Origin: an uncultured bacterium
GTDB taxonomy: Bacteria; Planctomycetota; UBA8742; UBA2392
NCBI GenBank assembly: GCA_938014885.1
Contig: CALLQI010000015.1
Span: 124,001 to 188,000 of the forward strand
Direction: 5' to 3'
Length of the DNA: 64,000 bases
The position numbers and the translations under genes are program-made. The notes under the pieces are model-generated. The model was not told the origin of the DNA. It did not search any database and saw only the letters and a program-made list of their open reading frames with translations. Shown in pieces: positions 1 to 8,119 of the stretch. Numbering within the stretch: the first letter of the stretch is position 1; each line of letters opens with the position of its first letter.

Positions 1-677
1 GTGGCGGTTTCGCGCAGGGCCTCGGGGAAATCCGGCCGCGCCTGGTTCACGTTCAGGCCGATGCCCAGCACGTAGGTTTCGGCGTGGTTGCTGCGCGCAT
101 CCACAAGAATGCCGCAGACCTTGCGGCCGCGGATGTAGATGTCATTGGGCCACTTGATCTCGGCGGGCAGGTGAATGAACTGCTGCAGCATGTTGGCCAC
201 AGCCAGGCTTGCCATGGCTGTGATGTAGGCCAGCTTGTCGGCGGGGATGTGCACGCGCATCACCACAGACATCCAAAGACCCTGGCCCGGTGCGCTGTGC
301 CACTCGCGACCCATGCGGCCCTTGCCGCGGGTCTGGCTGTCGGCGAGTACCACGGTGCCGTCGCGGGTTTCGGCGTCGGTATCGATCAGTTCCCATGCGC
401 TGTCGTTGGTGCTGGCGACCTGATCGTGGATCTTCATCTTGCGGCCGATGACCTTGGTGTTGAGGTCATCGCGGATTTCGTGCTTGAGCAGGCGGTCCGG
501 GATGTCGATGAGCTTCAGCCCGAGATACGGGTGGAACTCGATGCTGTAGCCTTCTTCGATCAGCGCCTCGACATCGCTGAAGATGGCATCGCGCGAAATC
601 TTCAGCGCCTTCTCGACGTCGCCGACGGGCACGAATTCGGATTGCTTCTTGAGGAAGGAAATCAAATCAATGTTCAT
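1..677 (-). CDS. birA: Bifunctional biotin ligase / biotin operon repressor BirA (C-terminus cut by window edge)
   Basis: Attaches biotin to the biotin carrier protein of acetyl-CoA carboxylase through biotinyl-AMP. About 225 residues are present; the 3' end lies outside the window. The N-terminus (MNIDLISFLKKQ...) looks like the small winged-helix domain of bifunctional BirA. The catalytic domain follows: a STND stretch near residue 90, the biotin/ATP loop TRGKGRMGREWHS (the GRGRxGRxW motif), KWPNDI, GILVDAR and GIGLNVN. The ATG at 677 opens the helix-turn-helix domain with no good in-frame alternative. No biotin synthesis gene is visible nearby, so autoregulation cannot be judged. Identity is very likely; repressor activity is inferred from the N-terminal domain only. 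Confidence 0.93.
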   Translation of the reverse strand, partial: MNIDLISFLKKQSEFVPVGDVEKALKISRDAIFSDVEALIEEGYSIEFHPYLGLKLIDIPDRLLKHEIRDDLNTKVIGRKMKIHDQVASTNDSAWELIDTDAETRDGTVVLADSQTRGKGRMGREWHSAPGQGLWMSVVMRVHIPADKLAYITAMASLAVANMLQQFIHLPAEIKWPNDIYIRGRKVCGILVDARSNHAETYVLGIGLNVNQARPDFPEALRETA

Positions 678-767
678 GGGCCGGGAGTGTACGCGGTTTT
701 GCGCCGGTTTCGAGTCTCAACTGGCGGCGTCACGCACCCATTGCACGGCCCAGGCAGGGTATGCGAA

Positions 768-1808
768 TTACGAGGGTACCGACGCTGTGCCTTTGACTCT
801 TACCAGTTCCAGCGCCCTTGCCTTGGTGGTGGCGTACAGCTCTTGCAGGGCCAGTTTCTGCTCGGCGGCGAGTTCGCCGGTTGCGTGCAGGGCCTTGACC
901 GCCCTGGCGAGATACTTGTCGAAGGTGCCGATGTCCGGCGCGCCCTTTTGGATCAGGTGTTTCTCAAGCAGACGCTTCGGCGGCCTGTGCAGGTTGCTGA
1001 CAAGCCCCAGCTTCGAAAGAAGCCACAGGCCGTAGTATGTCGTGTCGATCTCCCACCACCGGAAGCCCTGCCGTGCGGAACCCTGGTAGTAGTGGTGGTT
1101 GTTGTGCCAGCCTTCTCCACCCGTGATCAGTGCCAGCACCCAGTTGTTGCGGCTGGTGTCGCTGGTCGCGAAGCGTCTGCGGCCGATGACGTGACTGAGT
1201 GAGTTGATGGTGTACGTGGTGTGGGACAACAACAGGGTCGACAGCACAAACCCGATCAACACCGTGCCAAGCGCCGGCAGTAACCCGCCGGTGAGCGCAA
1301 ATCCCAGCCCAAAGACCGCGATCGCCAGCGCAAGCTGCGGGACAATCCAGTACTTGTTCAGCCAGCGCAGCTCAGGGAATTTGGCCAGGTCGGGCACCAG
1401 TTCCATGCGCGTGGCGTCGTATTTGCGGCACAGGATCCAGCCCATGTGGCTCCACCAGAAGCCGCGCTTGGGCGAATGGATATCCTGGTCCTGGTCACTG
1501 AACTTGTGATGGTGGCGATGGTGGGCAGCCCACCAAAGGGGGCCCTTCTGCACCGCCGTGGTTCCGCCAAGGGCCATCAGAAACTGCATGGTGCGGCCCA
1601 TCTTGTAGCTGCGGTGCGCGAAATAACGGTGAAAGCCGGCGGTAACAAGCCACATGCGGCCAAAGTAGAGCACCGCCATGATGATCCAGGCGAACCATGG
1701 CACGCCAGTCAACAGCGCGGCCAGTGGAAGCAGGTGCATGATCAGGAAGGGGGCAGACCCCGACCAGTTAACCCGTTCATCGGGTGCGCGTTCGATTGTT
1801 TTTGACAT
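768..1808 (-). CDS. Acyl-CoA / fatty-acid delta-9-type desaturase
   Basis: Membrane di-iron desaturase that introduces a cis double bond into a saturated acyl chain. The protein has 346 residues. The three histidine boxes of the stearoyl-CoA desaturase family are present: HRYFAH after the first hydrophobic pair, a HHRHH-type box in WWAAHHRHHH, and HNNHH in GEGWHNNHHYY. Hydrophobic segments flank the boxes as expected for a four-helix membrane fold. The gene is divergent from mnmG with about 170 bp between starts. The family is clear. The exact position specificity and whether the substrate is CoA- or ACP-linked cannot be read from the sequence. Confidence 0.9.
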   Translation of the reverse strand: MSKTIERAPDERVNWSGSAPFLIMHLLPLAALLTGVPWFAWIIMAVLYFGRMWLVTAGFHRYFAHRSYKMGRTMQFLMALGGTTAVQKGPLWWAAHHRHHHKFSDQDQDIHSPKRGFWWSHMGWILCRKYDATRMELVPDLAKFPELRWLNKYWIVPQLALAIAVFGLGFALTGGLLPALGTVLIGFVLSTLLLSHTTYTINSLSHVIGRRRFATSDTSRNNWVLALITGGEGWHNNHHYYQGSARQGFRWWEIDTTYYGLWLLSKLGLVSNLHRPPKRLLEKHLIQKGAPDIGTFDKYLARAVKALHATGELAAEQKLALQELYATTKARALELVRVKGTASVPS

Positions 1809-1897
1809 GTGGTTTGGTACTCGCGTACCCGGCTTTGCCAGGAACCAGGATCGGCCCCGGACAAAGGTACAACGCCGGGCAGAACACGAACGGTGTC

Positions 1898-1925
1898 AGG
1901 GAATTCCCTTGTTTCCAGGAATTCC
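1898..1925. promoter_or_regulatory. Paired GGAATTCC palindromes in the desaturase-mnmG divergent region
   Basis: A perfect 12-bp palindrome AGGGAATTCCCT (1898-1909) is followed by a second GGAATTCC palindrome (1918-1925). Their centres are 18 bp apart. They lie between the divergent desaturase and mnmG starts, 52-79 bp upstream of mnmG. Such spacing could fit a dimeric regulator binding twice, but no regulator is encoded next to them. This is a sequence observation with an inferred role. Confidence 0.25.
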
Positions 1926-1976
1926 ACTCGGGCACCGGTGCCTGCTTGGCGCCGGCGATGCTGCTATCCTGCGGCA

Positions 1977-3818
1977 ATGCGCGTGGACGTGATTGTGGTG
2001 GGTGGGGGACATGCCGGCATTGAGGCCGCTTTGGTGGCGGCTCGGCTTGGTGCCTCAGTTTGCCTCGTCACTTTTGAGCGTGACGGTATCGGCCGCATGT
2101 CCTGCAACCCCGCCATTGGCGGCGTGGCCAAGGGCCAGATTGTGCGTGAGATAGACGCGCTTGGTGGCGCGATGGGCCTGCTGATCGACGCCACCGGCAT
2201 CCAGTTCCGGATGCTCAACACCAGCAAAGGCGCGGCCGTCATCAGCCCGCGCGCCCAGGCCGACAAAGACGCCTACCAGCGCGCAGCGCAGACCATGGTC
2301 GAGGCCACGGCGGGCGTCAGGGTCGTCGAGGGCGAAGCCGTGGGCCTGATCGTCAACGGTGCAGCCCACGGCGCACCCCGCACCCCGGAGTCCGCACCCG
2401 CAGTCGCCGGCGTTCGCCTCGCCGACGGGCGCGAGATTGGCGCGCAGCGCGTGGTGCTGACGACCGGCACTTTCCTGGGCGGGCTGCTGCATTACGGCGA
2501 AGAGAAGATTGTCGGCGGCCGCGCGGGTGAAAAGGCGGCGCTGGGCATGTCGCAGCAGTTGCGTGATCTTGGGCTGCGGATGGGTCGGCTCAAGACCGGC
2601 ACGCCGCCGCGGTTGGCGCGCGAGAGCATTGATTTTGCGGGGCTGGACCAGCAGCCGGGCGATGACCCGCCGCGCCCTTTTTCATACTTGACGCGTCAAC
2701 TGAGTCAACCGCAGGTGCCGTGCTGGATCACGCGCACGACGGCGCAAACGCACCAGGTGATTCTCGACAACCTCGCGCGCAGCCCGCTGTATTCGGGCCA
2801 GATTCAGGGCATCGGGCCGCGCTATTGCCCCAGCATCGAAGACAAGATCAAACGCTTCGCCGACAAGGACAGCCACCACATATTCCTTGAGCCCGAAACT
2901 GCCGGCGGCGACACGATCTACCCCAACGGCATCAGCACCAGCATGCCGCGCGACGTGCAGGACGCGATGTTGCGCACCATTCCCGGCCTTGAGCGCGCGC
3001 GTATCGTGCGCTACGGCTACGCGGTCGAGTACGACTTCGTGCCGCCCACGCAGGTTGACGCCACGCTGCAAACCAAGTGCCTGCCCGGGCTGTACCTCGC
3101 CGGCCAGATCAACGGGACCACGGGCTATGAAGAGGCGGCCGCGCAGGGGCTGATGGCGGGCATGAACGCCGCGCTGACGCTGGCAGGGCGCGAGCCGGTG
3201 ATCCTGCGCCGCGACCAGGCCTACATGGGCGTGCTGATCGATGACCTCACCACGCGCGGCACCGATGAACCCTACCGCATGTTCACCAGTCTGGCCGAAT
3301 ACCGGTTGCGGCTGCGCAGCGACAACGCCGACCGCCGCCTGACCCCGCTGGGCATTGAGCGGGGCGTTGTGCAGCCGCAACGCGCACAACGCCTGCACGA
3401 CAAACTTGCCGAGTACGCCCGTGGTGAGGCCCTGCTGCGCGGCACGCGCCTTGATGGCAAGCCCCTCTTTGACTGGCTGCGCACGCCATCATTCGAATGG
3501 CAGCAGGCCGTGTCGCACGCGCCCGAACTATCGGCACTCGACGCCGAAGCCGCCGAAACCCTGCTTCACGACGCGCGCTACGCCGGCTACCTCGAGCGTG
3601 AAAACGCCGAGGCCGACCGCTTGCTTGAGCTTGAATCCGTTCGCCTGCCCGCCGCCCTCAACTTTGCCGCCATGACCAACCTGCGCAAAGAAGCACGCCA
3701 AAAGCTTGAGAGCATCCGGCCGCTGACGTTGGGTCAAGCCTCGCGCATTCCGGGCATCGGTGCCGGCGACCTGACAGTGCTGCGCGTGTACTTGAAGCTG
3801 GGCGTGCGCGCGACGTGA
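1977..3818 (+). CDS. mnmG: tRNA uridine-5-carboxymethylaminomethyl modification enzyme MnmG (GidA)
   Basis: FAD-dependent subunit of the MnmE-MnmG complex that builds the cmnm5 group on wobble U34 of several tRNAs. The start is set at the ATG at 1977 because the protein then begins MRVDVIVVGGGHAGIEAA, the Rossmann GxGxxG motif at the expected place; the upstream in-frame extension to 1809 has no family resemblance. The resulting 613 residues match the usual family length. Conserved blocks include RMSCNPAIGG, the GTFLGG segment, a PRYCPSIEDK block, a TGYEEAAAQGL block and the C-terminal helical domain ending IPGIGAGDLTVL. mnmE is not in the window. Confidence 0.96.
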   Translation: MRVDVIVVGGGHAGIEAALVAARLGASVCLVTFERDGIGRMSCNPAIGGVAKGQIVREIDALGGAMGLLIDATGIQFRMLNTSKGAAVISPRAQADKDAYQRAAQTMVEATAGVRVVEGEAVGLIVNGAAHGAPRTPESAPAVAGVRLADGREIGAQRVVLTTGTFLGGLLHYGEEKIVGGRAGEKAALGMSQQLRDLGLRMGRLKTGTPPRLARESIDFAGLDQQPGDDPPRPFSYLTRQLSQPQVPCWITRTTAQTHQVILDNLARSPLYSGQIQGIGPRYCPSIEDKIKRFADKDSHHIFLEPETAGGDTIYPNGISTSMPRDVQDAMLRTIPGLERARIVRYGYAVEYDFVPPTQVDATLQTKCLPGLYLAGQINGTTGYEEAAAQGLMAGMNAALTLAGREPVILRRDQAYMGVLIDDLTTRGTDEPYRMFTSLAEYRLRLRSDNADRRLTPLGIERGVVQPQRAQRLHDKLAEYARGEALLRGTRLDGKPLFDWLRTPSFEWQQAVSHAPELSALDAEAAETLLHDARYAGYLERENAEADRLLELESVRLPAALNFAAMTNLRKEARQKLESIRPLTLGQASRIPGIGAGDLTVLRVYLKLGVRAT

Positions 3819-3987
3819 TTCCGATTGCTTCGGAAGTGAGAACCGGGCAGCATGGTTCTCGAATTCGTGCAGGCCTTGAACGTTCGATGTTCGAAACCGG
3901 TAAAAACGGCCTAACAGAGTACTTTTCTCACTAGGTCCGTTGACTAGACTGCCCTGACCTTTACGCAACCTGTAGGCAATCAAGGCA

Positions 3988-4866
3988 ATGGCGACGACGA
4001 TGACGAGCGCCCGGGAAATCCCTACCGATTGGTTGCTCAAGAACGTGCCTTACGTCTCGCTGTTCTGCGCGAACGACCCACTGTACACGATGCGCTTCCT
4101 GTGCCACGGCCGTGGTGAGGCCTTTGGTTACAACCTCGACAGCTTCGTAGACAACAAGCAGTACTTCGCGGCCTCCACGATTCTTCCAGCCGACCAGGAC
4201 ATCGTGGATGCGCACGTCGAGCAGGCCTTGTCCGGTGCCAGCCCGGTTGTTTCGCGCTATCGCATCGTGGCCTCAGACAGCGAGATCATCCCGGTGCTGC
4301 TGGTTGGCAAGGCGGTGTACGACGCTTCAGGGACCATACTTGGCCTCGCCGGCAACGTGCTTGATCTGCGCGGGATTGAAGCATTGCAAGGCCCGCCGGG
4401 TGTACTTTCGAAGGGTGCCGCGCCCAGCCTGCGGCGGCCGCCCGCCGTGCTGGCTGAGCCCGTTGACGCGGAATGGGTAGGCTCGCAGCTGCCGGTGGGG
4501 ATGTTCTTTGCCGAAAACGACGCCGACTACACCGTGCGCGCGAGTCTGGGCTCAACCGAAGAACTGATGGGCTATAGCTCGGCCGACTTCGTGAACACAC
4601 GCCACTACCGCCCCTCTTCCACGGTCCCGCCTGAAGATCAGGACATTGCCGATGCGTACGTTGAGCACGCGGCTTCACGCGATGGTGCGATGTCAGTCGT
4701 GCGGCTGCGTCTGATTCAGGCCGACGGCTCGCTGGCACCGATGCTGATTGTGGTGCGGGGCGCGAGCCCGCGCCCCGGAGAGCCGCTGGGTGTTGCAGGC
4801 GGGCTGTTCAACATATCTGATGTGCCGGCGTTACAGGGACCGTCGCAACTGCTGTTGACCAGGTAA
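3988..4866 (+). CDS. Tandem PAS-fold protein without output domain
   Basis: A 292-residue soluble protein made of two similar PAS-like domains, about residues 20-138 and 165-290. Each begins with a (V/L)PxxxxFxxNDxxYT-like strand, has a GYxxxxFV turn and a DQDIxDAxVEHA helix, and ends in a strand followed by ALQGP. No kinase, cyclase, GGDEF or DNA-binding domain follows. The spacing to the next gene, a single PAS protein with the same closing LQGPS signature, is 4 bp, so the two genes look like products of duplication within one operon. The ligand or cofactor is unknown. The ATG at 3988 follows a short AAGG. Confidence 0.65.
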   Translation: MATTMTSAREIPTDWLLKNVPYVSLFCANDPLYTMRFLCHGRGEAFGYNLDSFVDNKQYFAASTILPADQDIVDAHVEQALSGASPVVSRYRIVASDSEIIPVLLVGKAVYDASGTILGLAGNVLDLRGIEALQGPPGVLSKGAAPSLRRPPAVLAEPVDAEWVGSQLPVGMFFAENDADYTVRASLGSTEELMGYSSADFVNTRHYRPSSTVPPEDQDIADAYVEHAASRDGAMSVVRLRLIQADGSLAPMLIVVRGASPRPGEPLGVAGGLFNISDVPALQGPSQLLLTR

Positions 4867-4870
4867 AGCC

Positions 4871-5275
4871 ATGTCGCCCGAAGAACTGATGCACCGCCTG
4901 CCCGTGGCCGTCGTGTGCGTGGCCAACGACCAGCATTACACCCTGAAGTTCGCCAACGCCGAGGGCGCGGCCATGCTGGGCTATGACCCGGCCGATTTCA
5001 TCGACAACAAGCGCTACGCGGCCTTCAGCCTGATCCACCCGGACGACCTGGCCGTTTCCGACCGCCAGACCGACCTGATCGCGCACAGCGGCGCCAAGGT
5101 CATGTCGCGCTATCGCCTTGTTGCGGCCGATGGTTCGCTGGTGCCGATTCTCGACATCTCGCGCCCTGCGCTGGCTGCTGACGGCACCGTCTACGGCCTG
5201 CTTTCGGTGATTGTGGACTTGCGCGGCGCGCAGGACTTGCAGGGCCCGTCGAAAGTTTTTGAGCCCGCGGCGTGA
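4871..5275 (+). CDS. Single-PAS-domain protein
   Basis: A 134-residue protein that is essentially one PAS domain and a short tail. It shares with the preceding gene the CVANDQHYTLKFAN opening, the GYDPADFIDNKRY turn, an IHPDD motif typical of PAS_3-type domains, and the ending LRGAQDLQGPS. It carries no output domain. The stop overlaps the GTG start of the flavodoxin-like gene (GTGA), which strongly suggests translational coupling. The partner it signals to is not visible; a redox link through the coupled flavodoxin is only an inference. Confidence 0.65.
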   Translation: MSPEELMHRLPVAVVCVANDQHYTLKFANAEGAAMLGYDPADFIDNKRYAAFSLIHPDDLAVSDRQTDLIAHSGAKVMSRYRLVAADGSLVPILDISRPALAADGTVYGLLSVIVDLRGAQDLQGPSKVFEPAA

Positions 5276-5844
5276 GCAATCCTTCCGTTATCGTGGTCTA
5301 CGCGAGTGCAGGCGGCCGCACGGCGGAAACATCGGCCTTGGCCGCTGAGGCCATGGACAGCGCAGGTGCTCGCGTGACGGGGCCGTTGAACGCGCGCGGT
5401 CTGGATGCCTCCATCCTGCGCGGGCATGACGGCATCATGATCGGTGAGCCCACGTGGGGCGAAGGCACGCACTTGCCGGAGTTTGAGCCCTTCGCGCGCG
5501 CAATGCGCGAACTGTTTGAGCCGGCCGGCTTGCAGGGCGCGCGGGCCTGCGCGTTTTCAGGCTGCGATCGCGCGTACCGCAACTTCGGTCGCGCGCTTGA
5601 ACTCATCGAAGGCCTGCTGCAGGACTGCGGGGCTGTGCTGTTGCAGCGCGGTTTGCTGATCGAGCTCTCGCACAACGAACACAGCCGCGCGGCAACACGG
5701 GCATGGGCGCAGCAGTTCGTGGCACGTCTGCGCGGTGAACTCGCGCCGCAGCCGCACCTGCCGCGGATGACCCGCGCCGAAGTGGACGCCGTGATGGGCG
5801 TGGTAGATCGCGACGCGCGTGAGACTCGCGGCCTCGGCGGTTGA
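5272..5844 (+). CDS. Flavodoxin-like protein
   Basis: A 190-residue protein with the flavodoxin layout. An N-terminal strand leads into a phosphate-binding-type loop (VVYASAGGRTAETSALA), then GIMIGEPTWGEGTHLPEF, matching the PTWGxGxLP segment, and a GCDRAYRNFGRALELIE block resembling the flavin-ring loop before the last helix. It likely binds FMN and acts as a small electron carrier. The GTG start lies inside the TGA of the PAS gene. The C-terminal 25 residues extend past the flavodoxin core. The electron donor and acceptor are not identifiable from neighbours. Confidence 0.72.
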   Translation: MSNPSVIVVYASAGGRTAETSALAAEAMDSAGARVTGPLNARGLDASILRGHDGIMIGEPTWGEGTHLPEFEPFARAMRELFEPAGLQGARACAFSGCDRAYRNFGRALELIEGLLQDCGAVLLQRGLLIELSHNEHSRAATRAWAQQFVARLRGELAPQPHLPRMTRAEVDAVMGVVDRDARETRGLGG

Positions 5845-5877
5845 GGCTGCGGGCAATGCCCCTATGCTCGGTGCCCA

Positions 5878-7521
5878 GTGATCGAGACCGTCGTCAACTA
5901 CTTCTCGCAAGTGCCGCTGGCCGGCCTGATGCTGGTCGTGACGCTGGGCTATCTGCTGGGGCGAATGGAGTGGCGCGGGCTCGGGCTTGGGCCCGGCGGC
6001 GGCACGCTGTTCGTGGCGCTGGGGGCCGGCTGGCTGGGCCTTTCGCTCGAGACGCTCTACGGCGGGGTGCGGCCGACGCTGACCGTCGGGCAACTCGGGT
6101 TTGCGCTGTTCATTTACTCGGTAGGTTTTGAGGCCGGGCCGCAGTTCGTGTCAGGCTTGCGCAGCGGCCGCGGCTTGCGTTACGTGGCGGTGGGTGCGGC
6201 CGTGGTGGTTGCCGCCTCGGCGAGCATGGTGCTGATCGCACTGGCGACCGGGGCCGACGGCTCGGTGGCTGCGGGTACGCTGGCCGGGGCCCTCAGCAGC
6301 GCGGCGGCCTACGCGGCGGCAAGCGGCGAAGCGACTGATGCCGCGCGGCTTTCGATCGCGTTTGCTCTAACGTACCCGCTGGGGCTGGTGGTGGCGGTGC
6401 TGTCAGTGCAGCTGCTGCCGCGCGTTACCGGAACGGATTTGGCGCGAGAGACCGTTGAGCTGCCGGGCGGCAACACGGTGGTCCGGGTGCGCACGCCAGA
6501 ACTTACGCGCGCGTTCGAAGTCACGCAGCCTGACGTGTGCGGCAAAACGCTGCGCGAACTGAACCTGACGCGCCGCAGCGGCTGCATGATCTCGCGCATT
6601 CACCGCAAGGGCGAAGTGCTGGTCGTTGGCGCCGACTCGACGCTCGAACTCGGCGATCACGTGCTGGTGCTGGGCCGGCTGGATGAGCTGCAGGTGTTCG
6701 AAGGGCTGGTGGGACCGGAAGTCTACGACAGCGAATTGCGCGAACGCCTGCCCGAGCCGCGCCGCGTGCACGTCACGTCGTCGGCCGTGGCCGGCAAATC
6801 GCTGAAAGAACTGAACCTGATCGGCCGCCACCGTTGCATGATCGCGCGCGTCGAACGCGGCCACGAAGTGCTGGAACCAAGTGCCGACCTGGTACTGATG
6901 CGCCACGACGTCGTGGACCTGATCGGGCAGCGGGCAGCCGTGAAGGCCGCATCGCTTGAGCTGGGGCGCTTCGAACCCAGCACCCAGGCCACCGATATCG
7001 CCATTTACGCCGGCGGCATCCTGATCGGGCTGTTGATCGGCAGCGTGCACCTGCGGCCGTTTGGCTTGGATCTGAGCTTCGGCCCGGCTGGCGGGCTGCT
7101 GATCGCGGGCATCACGCTGGCGTGCATGCGCAAGGTGGGGCCGTTTTCGGCCAACGTGCCCAAGTCCGCACGGCAACTGGTGCGCGATCTGGGCATACTG
7201 CTGTTCGTGGGCGAGACCGGCGTGCTGGCCGGCAGCGCGCTGACACAAGGCATCAACCTGAACCCGTGGCCGGTGCTGGGCTCAGCGCTGGTGGTCGCAT
7301 TCGTGCCGATGCTGGTGGCGCTGGCACTGGGCCGCCTGTTGAAGCTGCGGCCGGTGGAATTGTGGGGCAGCATTTGCGGCGGCCTCACAAGCAGCGCCGC
7401 GCTGGCAGCCGTGAAGCGCAGCGCAGACAGCGACGAACCCGCGCACAGCTACGCCACGGCGTTTGCGGTGTCGATTGTGATGGTGACGATCGCGGGCCAG
7501 GTGGTGGGCCGAGTGCTGTGA
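5878..7521 (+). CDS. AspT/YidE-family transporter with paired TrkA-C (RCK-C) domains
   Basis: A 547-residue membrane protein with the symmetrical layout of the aspartate:alanine exchanger family. An N-terminal hydrophobic bundle (about 1-185) contains LGYLLGR and the LFIYSVGFEAGP motif. Two cytosolic RCK-C-like domains follow (about 200-370), each with a GKxLxELNL...CMIxRxxR pattern. A second hydrophobic bundle (about 375-547) ends in a GGLTSSAALAAV motif, equivalent to the GxxSSAAAYAAA motif in the first half. The substrate is uncertain: characterised members exchange dicarboxylic amino acids. The GTG at 5878 is the start. The gene is 33 bp downstream of the flavodoxin-like gene. Confidence 0.85.
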   Translation: MIETVVNYFSQVPLAGLMLVVTLGYLLGRMEWRGLGLGPGGGTLFVALGAGWLGLSLETLYGGVRPTLTVGQLGFALFIYSVGFEAGPQFVSGLRSGRGLRYVAVGAAVVVAASASMVLIALATGADGSVAAGTLAGALSSAAAYAAASGEATDAARLSIAFALTYPLGLVVAVLSVQLLPRVTGTDLARETVELPGGNTVVRVRTPELTRAFEVTQPDVCGKTLRELNLTRRSGCMISRIHRKGEVLVVGADSTLELGDHVLVLGRLDELQVFEGLVGPEVYDSELRERLPEPRRVHVTSSAVAGKSLKELNLIGRHRCMIARVERGHEVLEPSADLVLMRHDVVDLIGQRAAVKAASLELGRFEPSTQATDIAIYAGGILIGLLIGSVHLRPFGLDLSFGPAGGLLIAGITLACMRKVGPFSANVPKSARQLVRDLGILLFVGETGVLAGSALTQGINLNPWPVLGSALVVAFVPMLVALALGRLLKLRPVELWGSICGGLTSSAALAAVKRSADSDEPAHSYATAFAVSIVMVTIAGQVVGRVL

Positions 7522-7567
7522 TTCAGCACCCGCTGACGCAACGGGCGCTGATTAGTAACTTCGCGCC

Positions 7568-8110
7568 ATGGCTTACGTCCCCACAGTGTCGCCCGAAGAC
7601 GCCGATGGCCTGGTGAAATCGCAGTATGAGGCCGGGCTGGCGCGCGCGGGCCGGGTGTTCCAGATTCTGCGCATCCAAAGCCTCAGCCCCGACGGGCTGG
7701 ACTGCACGATGCAGTTCTATGAAAGGGTAATGCTGGGCAAGGGGCCGCTGCGGCGCTGGGTGCGCGAACTGCTGGCCACGCTGGTCAGCAAGGCCAATCA
7801 CTGCGTTTACTGAACACTGGCCCACGCGCACGACCTGGCGCAAATGTCGCGTGACGACGAACTGGCAGCACAGGTCCAGAAGGATTGGCGGGCCAGCAAG
7901 CTGGACGCAAGGCATAAGGCATTGTGCGCATGGGCCGAAAAGCTGACGCTGAGTCCGGCCCAATGCAACCGCGCCGACGTGGACGCGCTGCGGCAGGCCG
8001 GCTGGAGCAACGAAGAGATCGTAAGCGCAGCCCAGATCATCGGCTTCTTCAATCACTTGAACCGCCTCGCCGACGGGCTGGGCATCGACCTTGAGCCGGA
8101 AATGGAATAG
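7568..8110 (+). CDS. AhpD-like peroxidase-related selenoprotein (in-frame TGA read as Sec)
   Basis: A single 180-residue reading frame interrupted by TGA at 7811-7813. Similarity to the AhpD/carboxymuconolactone decarboxylase 'peroxidase-related' family continues across the TGA. The active-site region reads NHCVY-(TGA)-TLAHAHDL, so the TGA occupies the second redox position of the CxxC-xxx-H motif (Cys79, Sec82, His86, with Glu67 upstream). The downstream part ends with NEEIVSAAQIIGFFNHLNRLADGLG, the typical C-terminal helices. Members reduce peroxides with a CxxC pair, and selenocysteine variants (CxxU) of AhpD-like proteins are known in bacteria. A candidate SECIS hairpin starts 9 nt after the TGA. 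The alternatives are a nonsense pseudogene or a sequencing error. No sel genes lie in the window. Confidence 0.8.
7823..7853 (+). promoter_or_regulatory. Candidate bacterial SECIS element
   Basis: A hairpin beginning 9 nt after the in-frame TGA. CACGCG (7823-7828) pairs perfectly with CGCGTG (7848-7853). ACG (7830-7832) can pair with TGT (7845-7847) after one bulged C. This leaves a loop of about 12-14 nt (roughly 7833-7844) whose first position is G if the G-U pair opens. The loop lies about 20-31 nt from the TGA, within the range accepted for SelB-binding bacterial SECIS hairpins. The same bases encode active-site residues, so part of the conservation could be protein-driven. Folding was done by eye. 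Confidence 0.55.
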
Positions 8111-8119
8111 CGTCGCGCC

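Noticed and set aside
84..1202. Plus-strand open frame across birA and the desaturase gene
   Set aside because: It runs opposite two well-supported genes and across their intergenic space, with no family similarity.
7568..8110. AhpD-like locus as a pseudogene or two separate genes
   Set aside because: Only one in-frame stop occurs, it is TGA, it sits exactly at a redox Cys position, and the frame is otherwise intact on both sides. A selenoprotein explains this better, though sequencing error remains possible.
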